The notes under the pieces: generated by a model
The model's database searches: none
What the model saw: only the letters and a program-made list of their open reading frames with translations
What the model was told of the DNA's origin: nothing
Program-made: the position numbers and the translations under genes
Source: Clostridia bacterium
GTDB lineage: Bacteria > Bacillota > Clostridia > Christensenellales > Pumilibacteraceae
DNA: 64,000 nucleotides
Assembly: GCA_017623435.1 (NCBI GenBank)
Contig: JAGAPD010000028.1
Coordinates: 1-64,000, forward strand
Reading direction: 5' to 3'
In this document: one piece after another, positions 15,953 to 24,672 of the stretch
How positions within the stretch are numbered: the first letter of the stretch is position 1
Layout: each line of letters begins with the position of its first letter

Positions 15953-16733
15953 ATAGCGCACGAAAAGCACGGGGCGAGTAGCCCGTTATCGAGCGGAAAA
16001 GTCGTGAAAAATAGGACGCGTCAAGTATTCCCACGCGCTCCATAATTTCCGTGATGGAAAGGGAAGTATCGCGCAAAAGCTCCTTTGCCTTTTCAATGCG
16101 TAGCGCGTTAGCGTATTTTAGTGGCGAAGTGCCCGTTGACTGATGGAATTTTCTCACTAAATAGTTGGGCGAAAGATGAACGATGCTTGCAAGATCGCTT
16201 AGCGTTAGGGGCGAGGATAAATTTTCCTTTATGTAATTGATCGCATCGTCTACAACGTTGACGGAGGTAAACCTTTCGGTTGCTCCGCTTTTGCGTAGAT
16301 AAAAGGCGCATAGCGACAGTATCGCGGAGTTTTGCTCTAACAATCCCTCGGGCGTACTTACGGGCACGTTTATGCGTTTTAGCAGGGTACGTACCTGCTC
16401 GTTTTGTCCGATTGATATCATTTTTGGCATATCGAATCGCGCGAAAAAATCCTCGCCCTTACTGCGCAGGGTAAAGTGACACCAGTACTTTTTGGCGTAC
16501 TGCGATTGCGATAAAAAGAACGAGTGAGTAGTCTTTTCGGGGATAAGGATAAGATCGCCCGGCTTTCCTACTATCGTTTCCTGATCCGTCTGGACGATAA
16601 TTTCTCCGCCCTCAATATAGTAAAACTTGCTTTCGGGAATGCAGATGTTGTAGCCGTGCCACGAATTGCTCGTCGTTTCAAACAGTCCACCCAAAATGTG
16701 TTTTACGCTAACGTCGTATTGATCAAAGTCCAT
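15945..16733 (-). CDS. AraC family transcriptional regulator
   Basis: A 262-residue regulator with an N-terminal cupin-like sensing domain (GGEIIVQTDQETIVGKPGDLILIPE, about residues 42-66) and a C-terminal double helix-turn-helix (about 165-262) containing LSDLASIVHLSPNYLVRKFHQSTG and the family end motif SYFSRLFRSITGYSPRAFR. AraC proteins of this type sense a sugar and activate catabolic genes. It has an AAGGAG ribosome site and a consensus promoter (16754-16783), and diverges from tRNA-Pro and the FGGY sugar pathway, which are plausible targets. Confidence 0.92.
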   Translation of the reverse strand: MDFDQYDVSVKHILGGLFETTSNSWHGYNICIPESKFYYIEGGEIIVQTDQETIVGKPGDLILIPEKTTHSFFLSQSQYAKKYWCHFTLRSKGEDFFARFDMPKMISIGQNEQVRTLLKRINVPVSTPEGLLEQNSAILSLCAFYLRKSGATERFTSVNVVDDAINYIKENLSSPLTLSDLASIVHLSPNYLVRKFHQSTGTSPLKYANALRIEKAKELLRDTSLSITEIMERVGILDASYFSRLFRSITGYSPRAFRALFK

Positions 16734-16753
16734 TTTACTTGCTCCTTAACTCA

Positions 16754-16783
16754 ATTATACTCTCAAAAAGCCCTATTTGTCAA
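16754..16783 (-). promoter_or_regulatory. Promoter of the AraC gene
   Basis: On the minus strand, TTGACA (16783-16778), an 18-base spacer and TATAAT (16759-16754). The start point falls just before the AAGGAG ribosome site (16742-16747), so the leader is very short. Confidence 0.7.
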
Positions 16784-16904
16784 TTATATAGATAATATCG
16801 TTACAATTTTGCGCAAAATTGAAAGGTCAAGAAAAGGGAAAAGGGCTAAAACGGGTTATAAATAAAAGAAAATAGAAAAAATTGCGGAAAAAGGGTAAAA
16901 ATCC

Positions 16905-16933
16905 TTGCATTTAATTTTTCGTTGTGCTATAAT
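16905..16933 (+). promoter_or_regulatory. Promoter of tRNA-Pro
   Basis: TTGCAT (16905-16910), a 17-base spacer and TATAAT (16928-16933), about 30 bases before the mature tRNA 5' end. Confidence 0.75.
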
Positions 16934-16964
16934 AAACTTCCGAAGTGAGGAAATCGCTTCGTAA

Positions 16965-17041
16965 CTGGGTGTAGCGCAGTTCGGTAGCGCGCTTGAATGG
17001 GGTTCAAGAGGTCGGAAGTTCAAATCTTCTCACTCAGACCA
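16965..17041 (+). tRNA. tRNA-Pro (anticodon GGG), CCA encoded
   Basis: The acceptor stem CTGGGTG pairs with CACTCAG (one G-U). The anticodon stem CTTGA/TCAAG encloses the loop ATGGGGT, giving anticodon GGG for CCC/CCU proline codons. The T arm GGAAG-TTCAAAT-CTTCT is normal, and the 3' ACCA is encoded in the DNA. A terminator follows within ten bases, so it is a single-tRNA unit. Confidence 0.95.
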
Positions 17042-17048
17042 AAAAAAG

Positions 17049-17076
17049 TCGGCAAGTAATAACTTGTCGATTTTTT
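17049..17076 (+). terminator. Terminator of tRNA-Pro
   Basis: TCGGCAAGT (17049-17057) pairs with ACTTGTCGA (17062-17070) across loop AATA, followed by six T. Confidence 0.88.
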
Positions 17077-17159
17077 GTTATAAACGCTTTTTATTTTCAA
17101 GAAAATATAGTATAATTAGTTTAGAAAAATTTTTTGGCGACGAAAAAAAGGGGATAAAG

Positions 17160-18698
17160 ATGACCAAGGTTTTAGCAATAGAATTAGGATCGACCAGAAT
17201 TAAGTCCGTGCTCGTGGATGAGAACGCTCGCGTTTTGGCGCAGGGCGCGTACGAGTGGGAAAACAGCCTCGTGGATGGGCTGTGGTCCTATTCGCTTGAC
17301 GAGGCGGAAGTGGGATTGAGGACGAGTTACGCGAAGCTGGTGGAAAACTACGGACGTGAAATTACTTCTTTGGACGGCATAGGTATTTCGGGCATGATGC
17401 ACGGATACTTGGCGTTTGACGAACAGGATAATTTGCTCGCGCCCTTTAGGACGTGGCGTAACAATAACGCCGAAGCCCCAGCGAAGGAGCTGACCGAGCT
17501 TTTTAAATTCCATATTCCTATTCGCTGGTCAGTCTCGCAGTACTACTATTCCGTGGTTAAGGAAATGGAGCACGTGAAAAAAATTAAGCATCTTAACACT
17601 TTGGCAGGGTACGTACACTACCGTTTGACTGGAGAAAGGGTGCTGGGCGTCAACGACGCGTCGGGAATGTTTCCCGTTTTAGATAATGATTACGACGGCG
17701 AAAAAATTCAAAAGTTTAACGCGCTACTTAAAGAAAAAGGAGTGTCTGTCAACTTTAAGGATTTACTTCCCGTCGTTAAAGTGGCGGGCGAAAACGCAGG
17801 CTATTTGACGGAAGAGGGCGCGAGGTGGCTGGACGAGAGCGGAAAGCTTAGCGCCGGAATTCCCCTTTGTCCGCCCGAGGGCGATATGGGCACGGGAATG
17901 GTGGCAACTAACTGTATTTCGCCACGCACGGCGAATATCTCGTCAGGCACGAGCGTAAACGTCACCGCGGTTTTGGAAAAGCCCCTTAGCGATTATTACG
18001 ACGAGCTTGACGTTGCGGCGACTCCGTGCGGAGACGTTGCCGTAATCGTGCACGGTAACAACTGTACCACCGAAATTAACGAGTGGGTGAGCACGTTTGA
18101 CGAGGTTTTGCGCCTGTTTGGCGTAGAGAAAAGCAAGGGCGAAGTGTACGAAAAGCTTTTTCGCGTTGCATTAAATAGCGACGAGCAGGTAGGAAAAATG
18201 CTGACCTATAATTTCCTCGCGAGCGAGCCTCTGGCAGGCGTTAGCAAGGGCACGCCTATCGTGATGCGCGCGCCCGACGGAGTGATGAATTTAGCCAACT
18301 TTATGCAGGCGCAAATTTATTCCGCCGTGGCAACGATGGCGCTTGGAGTGGGCATTTTGGAAAAAGAAGGGCTAAAGCTGGAAAAAGTTTTAGCACACGG
18401 AGGCTTTTACAAAACGGATTTCGTAGGTCAAAGCGCGACCTCCGCCGTTCTTAACGCGCCCGTAACGGTAATGCAAACGGCAAGCGAGGGCGGAGCATGG
18501 GGAATGGCGCTACTTGCGCTATATATGCTAAATAACGAGGGTACGTTATCCTCTTTTCTTGACCAAATCTTCAAAGACGCGCCCAAAACGACGGTTATGG
18601 CGGACGAAAAAGAAAAGCAAAAATGGAATAATTTCTTCGCGTTTTACCGCCGTGGACTTGATGCGGAAAGAAAAGCAAGCGATACTTGGCAGGAGTAA
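17160..18698 (+). CDS. FGGY family carbohydrate kinase, substrate unknown
   Basis: An ATP-dependent sugar kinase of the FGGY family (ribulokinase, xylulokinase, fuculokinase, glycerol kinase), 512 residues from the ATG at 17160, chosen for its AAAGGGG ribosome site; a TATAAT lies at 17111-17116. Conserved parts are the phosphate-1 loop AIELGSTRIKS (6-16), GISGMMHGYL, the phosphate-2 region ISSGTSVNV and the C-terminal VLAHGGFYKT adenosine region. It overlaps no gene but is followed two bases later by a lactonase-like gene. Together with the isomerase at 19813 this suggests catabolism of a pentose or 6-deoxyhexose. Which sugar cannot be told. Confidence 0.88.
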   Translation: MTKVLAIELGSTRIKSVLVDENARVLAQGAYEWENSLVDGLWSYSLDEAEVGLRTSYAKLVENYGREITSLDGIGISGMMHGYLAFDEQDNLLAPFRTWRNNNAEAPAKELTELFKFHIPIRWSVSQYYYSVVKEMEHVKKIKHLNTLAGYVHYRLTGERVLGVNDASGMFPVLDNDYDGEKIQKFNALLKEKGVSVNFKDLLPVVKVAGENAGYLTEEGARWLDESGKLSAGIPLCPPEGDMGTGMVATNCISPRTANISSGTSVNVTAVLEKPLSDYYDELDVAATPCGDVAVIVHGNNCTTEINEWVSTFDEVLRLFGVEKSKGEVYEKLFRVALNSDEQVGKMLTYNFLASEPLAGVSKGTPIVMRAPDGVMNLANFMQAQIYSAVATMALGVGILEKEGLKLEKVLAHGGFYKTDFVGQSATSAVLNAPVTVMQTASEGGAWGMALLALYMLNNEGTLSSFLDQIFKDAPKTTVMADEKEKQKWNNFFAFYRRGLDAERKASDTWQE

Positions 18699-18700
18699 TT

Positions 18701-19645
18701 ATGGACTATAAAGTTTTAATCGCGTCGTGCGCAAAATACGGCGGAATTTATACCTACGAAGTAAAAGAAGATAAAATCCGTCCTCTCACCGTCAACCGTA
18801 TGGCTTTCCCTATGTATATGCAGGTGCGCGAGGGCGGAGTGCATATAATTTTTAACGGAAAAATGGGCACTTACGCGCGATACGTTTTTACGAAGGACGG
18901 GCTGGAAAGAGAAGGGCAAATTTACGAAACGAAGGGGGACGAACCCTGTCATTTGGACGAAAACGGCGATATCTTCGTGGTAAATTACGGCTCGGGAAAT
19001 ATAGTAAAACTACCCGAGGGCAAGGTCGTTACGCACGAGGGTAAAGGAATAAATCCCGCTCGTCAAGAGAGTGCGCACACGCATGCGTGCTTGCTTTCGC
19101 CCCAAAAGGATAAAATTTTCGTTACTGATCTTGGTACGGATGAAATTTACGTTTACGATACCTTCCTTAACGAACTAAATAAGGTCAAAGTACCCGACGG
19201 TTACGGACCTCGCCACCTCGCTTTTTCTGAAAACGGCAAAATTTTGTACTGCGTCAACGAGCTTATTTCTTCTATTAGCGTTTTTGAAGTGGACGGGAAT
19301 GACTTAAAATATATTGATACGATGCTTTGTCCGCTTGACTACGACGGGGAAAACACGGCGAGTGCTATAAGGGTGGTAAAAGACGGACTGTATATTGCTA
19401 ACCGTGGCGAAAATACGCTCAACTTGTTCAGAACTAAGGGTAAAAACTTGGAATTCGTGCAGAAGGTGGATTGCCGTGGCAATTTTCCGCGCGACTTTGA
19501 CCTCTCGCCCGACGGTAAAACGCTGTTTTGCTGTAATCAGTTCACAAGCGACGTTACCGTTTTTACTGTAAACGAGGACGGAACGCTCGTTTATAGCCAA
19601 ACGATTACGGGTATAGAAAACCCGCTTTGCGTGGCGTTCGTGTGA
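18701..19645 (+). CDS. Lactonase-like seven-bladed beta-propeller protein
   Basis: A 314-residue protein of the lactonase (YbhE/Pgl-type, PF10282) beta-propeller family, which hydrolyses 6-phosphogluconolactone or related sugar lactones. Typical repeats are visible: GDIFVVNYGSGNIVKLPEG, HACLLSPQKDKIFVTDLGTD, GPRHLAFSENGKILYCVNEL, and near the end NFPRDFDLSPDGKTLFCCNQ. The ATG at 18701 is used because AGGAG (18691-18695) precedes it. It lies two bases after the FGGY kinase and should be co-translated. No signal peptide is present. Its substrate is probably a sugar lactone from the same pathway as the kinase. Confidence 0.87.
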   Translation: MDYKVLIASCAKYGGIYTYEVKEDKIRPLTVNRMAFPMYMQVREGGVHIIFNGKMGTYARYVFTKDGLEREGQIYETKGDEPCHLDENGDIFVVNYGSGNIVKLPEGKVVTHEGKGINPARQESAHTHACLLSPQKDKIFVTDLGTDEIYVYDTFLNELNKVKVPDGYGPRHLAFSENGKILYCVNELISSISVFEVDGNDLKYIDTMLCPLDYDGENTASAIRVVKDGLYIANRGENTLNLFRTKGKNLEFVQKVDCRGNFPRDFDLSPDGKTLFCCNQFTSDVTVFTVNEDGTLVYSQTITGIENPLCVAFV

Positions 19646-19688
19646 AAAAATTTTATAAGAAGAAAAGACGTAATTTAATTCAAAATTT

Positions 19689-19720
19689 CAAAACGACAGG
19701 GCACGTACCTTGTCGTTTTT
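19689..19720 (+). terminator. ACGT-centred terminator of the kinase-lactonase unit
   Basis: The arms AAAACGACA and TGTCGTTTT pair perfectly. The inner part is centred on ACGT with one wobble and one mismatch, and T follows. Confidence 0.8.
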
Positions 19721-19755
19721 GCATTTTCACACTAAAAACGGTTAAAAAACACTAT

Positions 19756-19796
19756 TTGACATATTTTGAAAAATGAGTATAATATATTATACTCAT
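19756..19796 (+). promoter_or_regulatory. Promoter overlain by a perfect 24-bp palindrome
   Basis: TTGACA (19756-19761), a 16-base spacer and TATAAT (19778-19783). The -10 box lies inside a perfect 24-bp palindrome (19773-19796) with arms ATGAGTATAATA. An AAGGAG ribosome site follows at 19801-19806. The palindrome is a good operator candidate. Confidence 0.7.
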
Positions 19797-19812
19797 ACGC
19801 AAGGAGAAGGCT

Positions 19813-20613
19813 ATGTTGCGCAAAAAAGGAATCGTATGTGACTGTATTGCAGGCGCTAACCCGATTGACACGCTTGAAATTATTAAGGAAGTGGGCTTTG
19901 ACACTTTTTTTACGGGCGTTATTGAAGAAGAAAAAGTTCTTGAGATCGTAAACAGGGGCAAGGCGCTTGGGCTTGAGTGCGAGTTTTTGCACGCGCCTTT
20001 CACGGGCATCAACGAGATGTGGAGGGAGGGCGACGGCTACTTACCTATCTACGAAGGAATGATAAAAACGATAAATTCCGCCTCAGCCACGGGAGTGAAA
20101 AAGGTTATTTTGCATCTATCCAGCGGATGGAACGCGCCCGAAATTACCGACTTAGGACAAAAACGCTTTGACGAGATCGTTGCTCACGCGACGAAAAAAG
20201 GCGTTACGGTGGCTTTTGAAAACTTGCGCGTCGTAGGAAACGTTTCTTACTTTGCGGACAAATACCGCCACAACGACGGCGTGCGCTTTTGCTACGACTG
20301 CGGTCACGAGCATTGCTATACCAAGTACGTAAGCTTTTTGGATATCTTCCGCGAAAGAACGGTTGCGACGCATATCCACGACAATTTTGGCAAAAGTAGC
20401 GAGTGGGAGGAAAAAACGGATTTGCACCTTCTTCCCTACGACGGCGATATAGATTACCGCAAAATGATGAAAAAACTGGACGAGTATGGCTACGAAGGCT
20501 CGCTTATGCTGGAAGTTTTCAATTCTTCTTGCCCCGAGTACGCAAAAATGACCGCTCGCGAGTTTATAAAGTCGGCTTACGAGCGACTTGAACGCATTTT
20601 GCGCGAGAATTAA
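19813..20613 (+). CDS. Sugar phosphate isomerase/epimerase (xylose isomerase-like TIM barrel)
   Basis: A 266-residue member of the AP-endonuclease-2/xylose-isomerase-like TIM barrel family, metal-dependent isomerases or epimerases of free or phosphorylated sugars. Likely metal ligands appear in order as Glu in VAFENL, Asp and His in FCYDCGHEH, His in THIHDNFG and Glu in SLMLEVF. It has its own promoter with a palindromic operator and lies just after the kinase-lactonase unit, so it probably serves the same sugar. Myo-inositol-type dehydratases share this fold and cannot be excluded. Confidence 0.85.
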   Translation: MLRKKGIVCDCIAGANPIDTLEIIKEVGFDTFFTGVIEEEKVLEIVNRGKALGLECEFLHAPFTGINEMWREGDGYLPIYEGMIKTINSASATGVKKVILHLSSGWNAPEITDLGQKRFDEIVAHATKKGVTVAFENLRVVGNVSYFADKYRHNDGVRFCYDCGHEHCYTKYVSFLDIFRERTVATHIHDNFGKSSEWEEKTDLHLLPYDGDIDYRKMMKKLDEYGYEGSLMLEVFNSSCPEYAKMTAREFIKSAYERLERILREN

Positions 20614-20630
20614 AATAACATTAAACTTTG

Positions 20631-20678
20631 TTTTGGCGCGCCAAAAAGTTTTGCGCAAAAAATAAACTATGTTATAAT
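20631..20678 (+). promoter_or_regulatory. Promoter of the helicase gene with upstream 16-bp palindrome
   Basis: A perfect palindrome, TTTTGGCG followed by its complement (20631-20646), lies just upstream of TTGCGC (20651-20656), a 16-base spacer and TATAAT (20673-20678). The palindrome may be an operator or a weak terminator of the isomerase gene. Confidence 0.55.
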
Positions 20679-20727
20679 ATACTTATAGTACAACTACTAC
20701 TAAGGCAAAAGAAAAAAGGACGAAGAA

Positions 20728-23700
20728 ATGAAGAGTATTTACACGCATTACAAGGACAGATTAGTAGAAATCAGCGGACGAAACCGCAGTATTTATACCA
20801 GAACGTTTTCCAAAAAAACGGGATACGATCTTGGTAGACTTTTCCGTGCGGACGCGAGCGGAGAAGAGGAGTTCATTAACTTTTTGTGGACGGGCAAGCC
20901 GTCGACTTTTGAGCTTCTTTCCTCTGAAAACGAGACCGCAAAAAAGGCGCACTCTTCAATTATGAAAGCGAAAGCGCAGGGAGACAGTAGCGCAAGGACG
21001 GAAAAGCGTACCTTCCCGGCGTGGCTTGAAAACGAAGTAAACGACTTTACCACGCTTTTGCGTGAAACGGAAGAAATGGAGCGCGAGACGGGCAGATACG
21101 AATTGTACGTAGGCTATCCCTTCGTGACGGGACAGGTGCGTGACCTCGTGTTCCGCGCGCCCCTCGTTCTCTTCCCCGTTGAGCTTGAAATCGACGGAAC
21201 TTTCGTCACGCTCAGAAGAAAAAAGGGCGACCTTGTAACGCTTAACAAAGCGCTTTTGTACGCCTACGCGCAAACGAGAAAACTCAGCGTGGAAAGCTTG
21301 GAAACCGAGTACGAGAGCTTGAGCGGAGCGGGCTTTAAATCGGTAAGTGACGTCTTAGAGTATCTCAATAAATTCGGGTTCAGATTTACGGGAACTGAAA
21401 CCAAGCGCTTAGTACCCCTGTCCGCCGTGCCCGAGCCGGACGGTAAAGCGCCCTCGCGTATTTACCGCGCGTGCGTGCTCGCCCGTTACGTTCAGGCGAA
21501 CGCTATTTACAGCGACTATAACGAGCTTGAAAGAAAAAATATCGTCAACGAGGCGACGCTTGGTCTGCTTAGCCCAGCCAAGGTAAAGGAGAAGAAAAAA
21601 CGCGCTAAAAAGAGCGTTAGTTATATCGTAAGTGACCTTGACTTCGCGCAAAAAAGCGTGGTAGACAAGGTGTCTGATTCGGGCAATATGGTCATTTACG
21701 GTCCGCCCGGTACGGGTAAATCGCAAACCATCGTAAACATCATAAGCGACGCTATCGCTAACGGCAAGCGCGTTTTGGTTGTTTCGCAGAAAAAAGCGGC
21801 GCTCGACGTCGTGTATAATAGACTGGGCAATCTTAACGATAAGGCTATGTTCGTCGTGGACGCGGTGCAGGACCGCCACGCGTTTTACGACCGCTGTCAT
21901 TTCCAGCACGAAAAGGTGCTTGCGAGCAAAACGAGTGAGGACGTACACCGCCGTTTTGATATCGTTGGTCAAAAATTACAGGACGAAACGGAAAGATTAC
22001 AGCTAATTTCCTCCGTTTTGACGAAGAAAACCGAGTTCGGACTTAACCTGATTGAAATGTACGCAAATTCGTACATTTTGCCCAAGTCCGGAATAGAGAG
22101 AAACGTTTACAATAAAATCCTTAAAGACGAGCTTATAATGTCGTATAAGTACGACGAGCTTATGCAAGCAATCAACGGCATTTTGGGTGGAAAGCTTGAC
22201 ATTTATTACGAGTACATCGAGGCGCGAAAGAAAAATCCTTTCGTTCAGGCGCTTAGACGCAACGTGCCTACCGATACGCTTTTGCAGGCAAGAGGCAGAA
22301 TCAAGGATTTACTTTCCTCGCGACTTCCCGTGTTCGACGTAAATTCCAGCAAGTACGCCCGTCACATTCTCGCGCACTACAATTCGCTGGACGATAAGGC
22401 GAGCGAGAAGTTTTTAATCAAAACTCTCACGGTGCAAGAGCATCACAAAAGTCAGAAATTTTTAAGCACGTCAAAAGTGCTTTTCCCCCTTTACCCCGTG
22501 GCGAAAATCAATATGCTGGGCAAAGAGAAGAGGACGCGCGCCGAGTACGAAAATACTATGAAGGCGCTTAACCGTTTTATTAGCGACTACACGTTCTTAA
22601 AGGGCGTTTTGACGACGGATGGATACTATATGGCGCTTGCCGCCCTTCTTGACGGCAATCAGTCCGCGCTTATCAATTTGCGCGCGGCACTTGACGAGTA
22701 CGTTAAGATGAGCGACCTTCACACGAGCTTTGAAAAATTCTCGGATATCGAGCGCGAGCTTATGAATCTTGCGTACGGAATGACGTCAAATTACGACGCG
22801 TGCGTAAACGTTATCAAAAAGCTTATTCCCGTGCGCGTGTACCACGAAATCGTCGTTTACGAGGACGCGATGAAGAACGAGCTTTCCTTGTCCGTTGAGT
22901 TTGAAAGCATCAAAACGCGTATTCTCTCGCTCCTTAAAGAGCAAAAGGAAATCGCAAAGCTCATAGCAGCGCAGGGATTTGTCTCGCAGTACCGCTCGCT
23001 GTACGAGTCGCGAAAGGACAAAAAGGACTATTTGTATCAGATAGGCAAAAAGCAGGACTTTTGGCCTATACGAAAGACTGTCGAGCAGTTTGGCGACTAT
23101 CTTTTCACGCTTTTCCCCTGCTGGTTGCTTTCGCCCGAAAACGTGTCTTCGCTCCTTCCGTTGAAGAAAAACTTGTTCGACGTAGTAATCTTTGACGAGG
23201 CGAGTCAGGTGTTTATCGAAAACACCATTCCCTCGGTCGTAAGAGGTAAAAATATCGTGGTAGCGGGCGACGCGAAACAGCTCCGTCCTACCGCAACCTT
23301 TATGCGTAGATACATGGGCGGTGGAGAAGAGGAGGATTTGAGTACGCAAGCAGCGCTTGAAGTAGAAAGTCTGCTCGACCTTGCCGTAGCGCGATACGAT
23401 AGCGCGCACATCAACTACCATTACCGTAGTGAGAGAAGCGAGCTTATCGAGTTTTCTAACAAGGCGTTTTACGAAAGTAGATTACATATCGCACCCAACG
23501 TGTCTAACTTTGGCAAAAATACGGCTATTGAGCGCATAAAAGTGGACGGCGTTTGGGCGGATAGCAAAAACGAGGTTGAGGCGAAGGCGGTCGTTACGCT
23601 TATTGATAAAATTCTCCGCACCAGAAAAGAGGGTGAGACTATCGGCGTAATTACCTTTGGTATTCAACAGCAAAATTGCATTGAAAGCGTGATGGAAAAG

Positions 23701-24492
23701 CATGCCCGTCAGCATCACGAATTCCGCACCCGTCTTGCGCGCGAAACTAACCGCAAGGAAGACGGTCAGGACGTAAGCTTGTTTATCAAAAACATTGAAA
23801 ACGTGCAGGGCGACGAGCGCGATATCATTATTTTCGCGGTGGGATACGCCCCGAGCGCTAACGGAAAAGTGTACGCGCACTTTGGCTCGCTTTCTATGGA
23901 CGGGGGCGAAAACAGACTTAACGTTGCAATCACGCGCGCAAAAAAGAAGGTGTACGTGGTGACCAGTATTGAGCCGGAAGAGCTTAACGTGGATTCGTCC
24001 AAAAATAACGGACCTAAGCTTTTCCGTAGCTACCTTGCTTACGCGAGAGCCGTTTCGGCTAACAAAAAGGAAGAGGCGGACGCGATACTGGCGAGCGTTG
24101 GCAATATCGTGAGAAAGAAAAAGGAAAATCTTATCACGCCTATCGACCAGCAAATCGCAACCAAATTGACGGCTATGGGCTACAAAACCGAAACGCAGAT
24201 AGGCGAGGGCTTGGATAAAATTTCCGTTGCCGTGTTTGATAAAAACACTAACCGCTACGTGCTGGGTATTCAGGTGGATAGCGACCTTTTCGACGAGGAG
24301 CATAGCGCGCTTGAGCGTGACGTTTTCTCGGCAAAATTCCTTTCCAGCCGTGGTTGGAGAATTATGCGCGTGTGGAGCAGGGATTGGTGGCACGACAGTA
24401 AGGGCGTTATTTCCGCTATCGTAGAAACGTTGCGTGACGCTGGTATTTCGCCTGAGCCCAAAGCGAGAAAAAAGAAAACTCAAGACGAATAA
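20728..24492 (+). CDS. Superfamily 1 helicase with DUF4011-like N-terminus and nuclease-like tail
   Basis: A 1254-residue cytoplasmic protein of the UPF1-like SF1 helicase group. The N-terminus (LVEISGRNRSIY, about residues 12-23) resembles DUF4011. Walker A GPPGTGKSQT starts near residue 325, Walker B FDEASQ is near 820 with GDAKQLRPT after it, and NVQGDERDIIIF and LNVAITRAKKKVYVVT (about 1060) are motifs V and VI. The last 120 residues (GYKTETQIGEGLDKISVAV ... LGIQVDS ... SRGWRIMRVWSRDWW) match the MTES_1575/Vsr-like restriction-endonuclease fold, but acidic residues expected near ISVAV and in LGIQVDS seem replaced. Relatives occur in defence islands; this one stands alone. Confidence 0.85.
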   Translation: MKSIYTHYKDRLVEISGRNRSIYTRTFSKKTGYDLGRLFRADASGEEEFINFLWTGKPSTFELLSSENETAKKAHSSIMKAKAQGDSSARTEKRTFPAWLENEVNDFTTLLRETEEMERETGRYELYVGYPFVTGQVRDLVFRAPLVLFPVELEIDGTFVTLRRKKGDLVTLNKALLYAYAQTRKLSVESLETEYESLSGAGFKSVSDVLEYLNKFGFRFTGTETKRLVPLSAVPEPDGKAPSRIYRACVLARYVQANAIYSDYNELERKNIVNEATLGLLSPAKVKEKKKRAKKSVSYIVSDLDFAQKSVVDKVSDSGNMVIYGPPGTGKSQTIVNIISDAIANGKRVLVVSQKKAALDVVYNRLGNLNDKAMFVVDAVQDRHAFYDRCHFQHEKVLASKTSEDVHRRFDIVGQKLQDETERLQLISSVLTKKTEFGLNLIEMYANSYILPKSGIERNVYNKILKDELIMSYKYDELMQAINGILGGKLDIYYEYIEARKKNPFVQALRRNVPTDTLLQARGRIKDLLSSRLPVFDVNSSKYARHILAHYNSLDDKASEKFLIKTLTVQEHHKSQKFLSTSKVLFPLYPVAKINMLGKEKRTRAEYENTMKALNRFISDYTFLKGVLTTDGYYMALAALLDGNQSALINLRAALDEYVKMSDLHTSFEKFSDIERELMNLAYGMTSNYDACVNVIKKLIPVRVYHEIVVYEDAMKNELSLSVEFESIKTRILSLLKEQKEIAKLIAAQGFVSQYRSLYESRKDKKDYLYQIGKKQDFWPIRKTVEQFGDYLFTLFPCWLLSPENVSSLLPLKKNLFDVVIFDEASQVFIENTIPSVVRGKNIVVAGDAKQLRPTATFMRRYMGGGEEEDLSTQAALEVESLLDLAVARYDSAHINYHYRSERSELIEFSNKAFYESRLHIAPNVSNFGKNTAIERIKVDGVWADSKNEVEAKAVVTLIDKILRTRKEGETIGVITFGIQQQNCIESVMEKHARQHHEFRTRLARETNRKEDGQDVSLFIKNIENVQGDERDIIIFAVGYAPSANGKVYAHFGSLSMDGGENRLNVAITRAKKKVYVVTSIEPEELNVDSSKNNGPKLFRSYLAYARAVSANKKEEADAILASVGNIVRKKKENLITPIDQQIATKLTAMGYKTETQIGEGLDKISVAVFDKNTNRYVLGIQVDSDLFDEEHSALERDVFSAKFLSSRGWRIMRVWSRDWWHDSKGVISAIVETLRDAGISPEPKARKKKTQDE

Positions 24493-24498
24493 AAAATC

Positions 24499-24530
24499 AA
24501 AAACGGACTACCACGTAGTAGCCCGTTTTT
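24499..24530. terminator. ACGT-centred terminator hairpin
   Basis: Same family as 4713-4744, with one base different. On the plus strand there are A-C and C-A mismatches; on the minus strand both become G-U pairs. The better fold is therefore on the strand with no gene to terminate here, although helicase transcription must stop in this gap. Confidence 0.7.
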
Positions 24531-24617
24531 GTGTTTTTTGATATTTAGCACGCCTTATATACGCACATTTTTAGTGATTGCGATATAATAAAAACAAATA
24601 AGTTTATATTAAAACAG

Positions 24618-24647
24618 TTGCATTAAAGGGCAAAGGGGTGCTATAAT
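24618..24647 (+). promoter_or_regulatory. Promoter of metF-metH
   Basis: TTGCAT (24618-24623), an 18-base spacer and TATAAT (24642-24647). The leader is only about 20 bases, so no SAM or cobalamin riboswitch or T-box fits. Confidence 0.65.
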
Positions 24648-24672
24648 TAAGCGGTAAAGTGAGGAAAAAGAT

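Noticed and set aside
24531-24672. SAM, cobalamin or T-box element before metF
   Set aside because: The promoter lies at 24618-24647, leaving about 20 bases of leader, too short for any of these.
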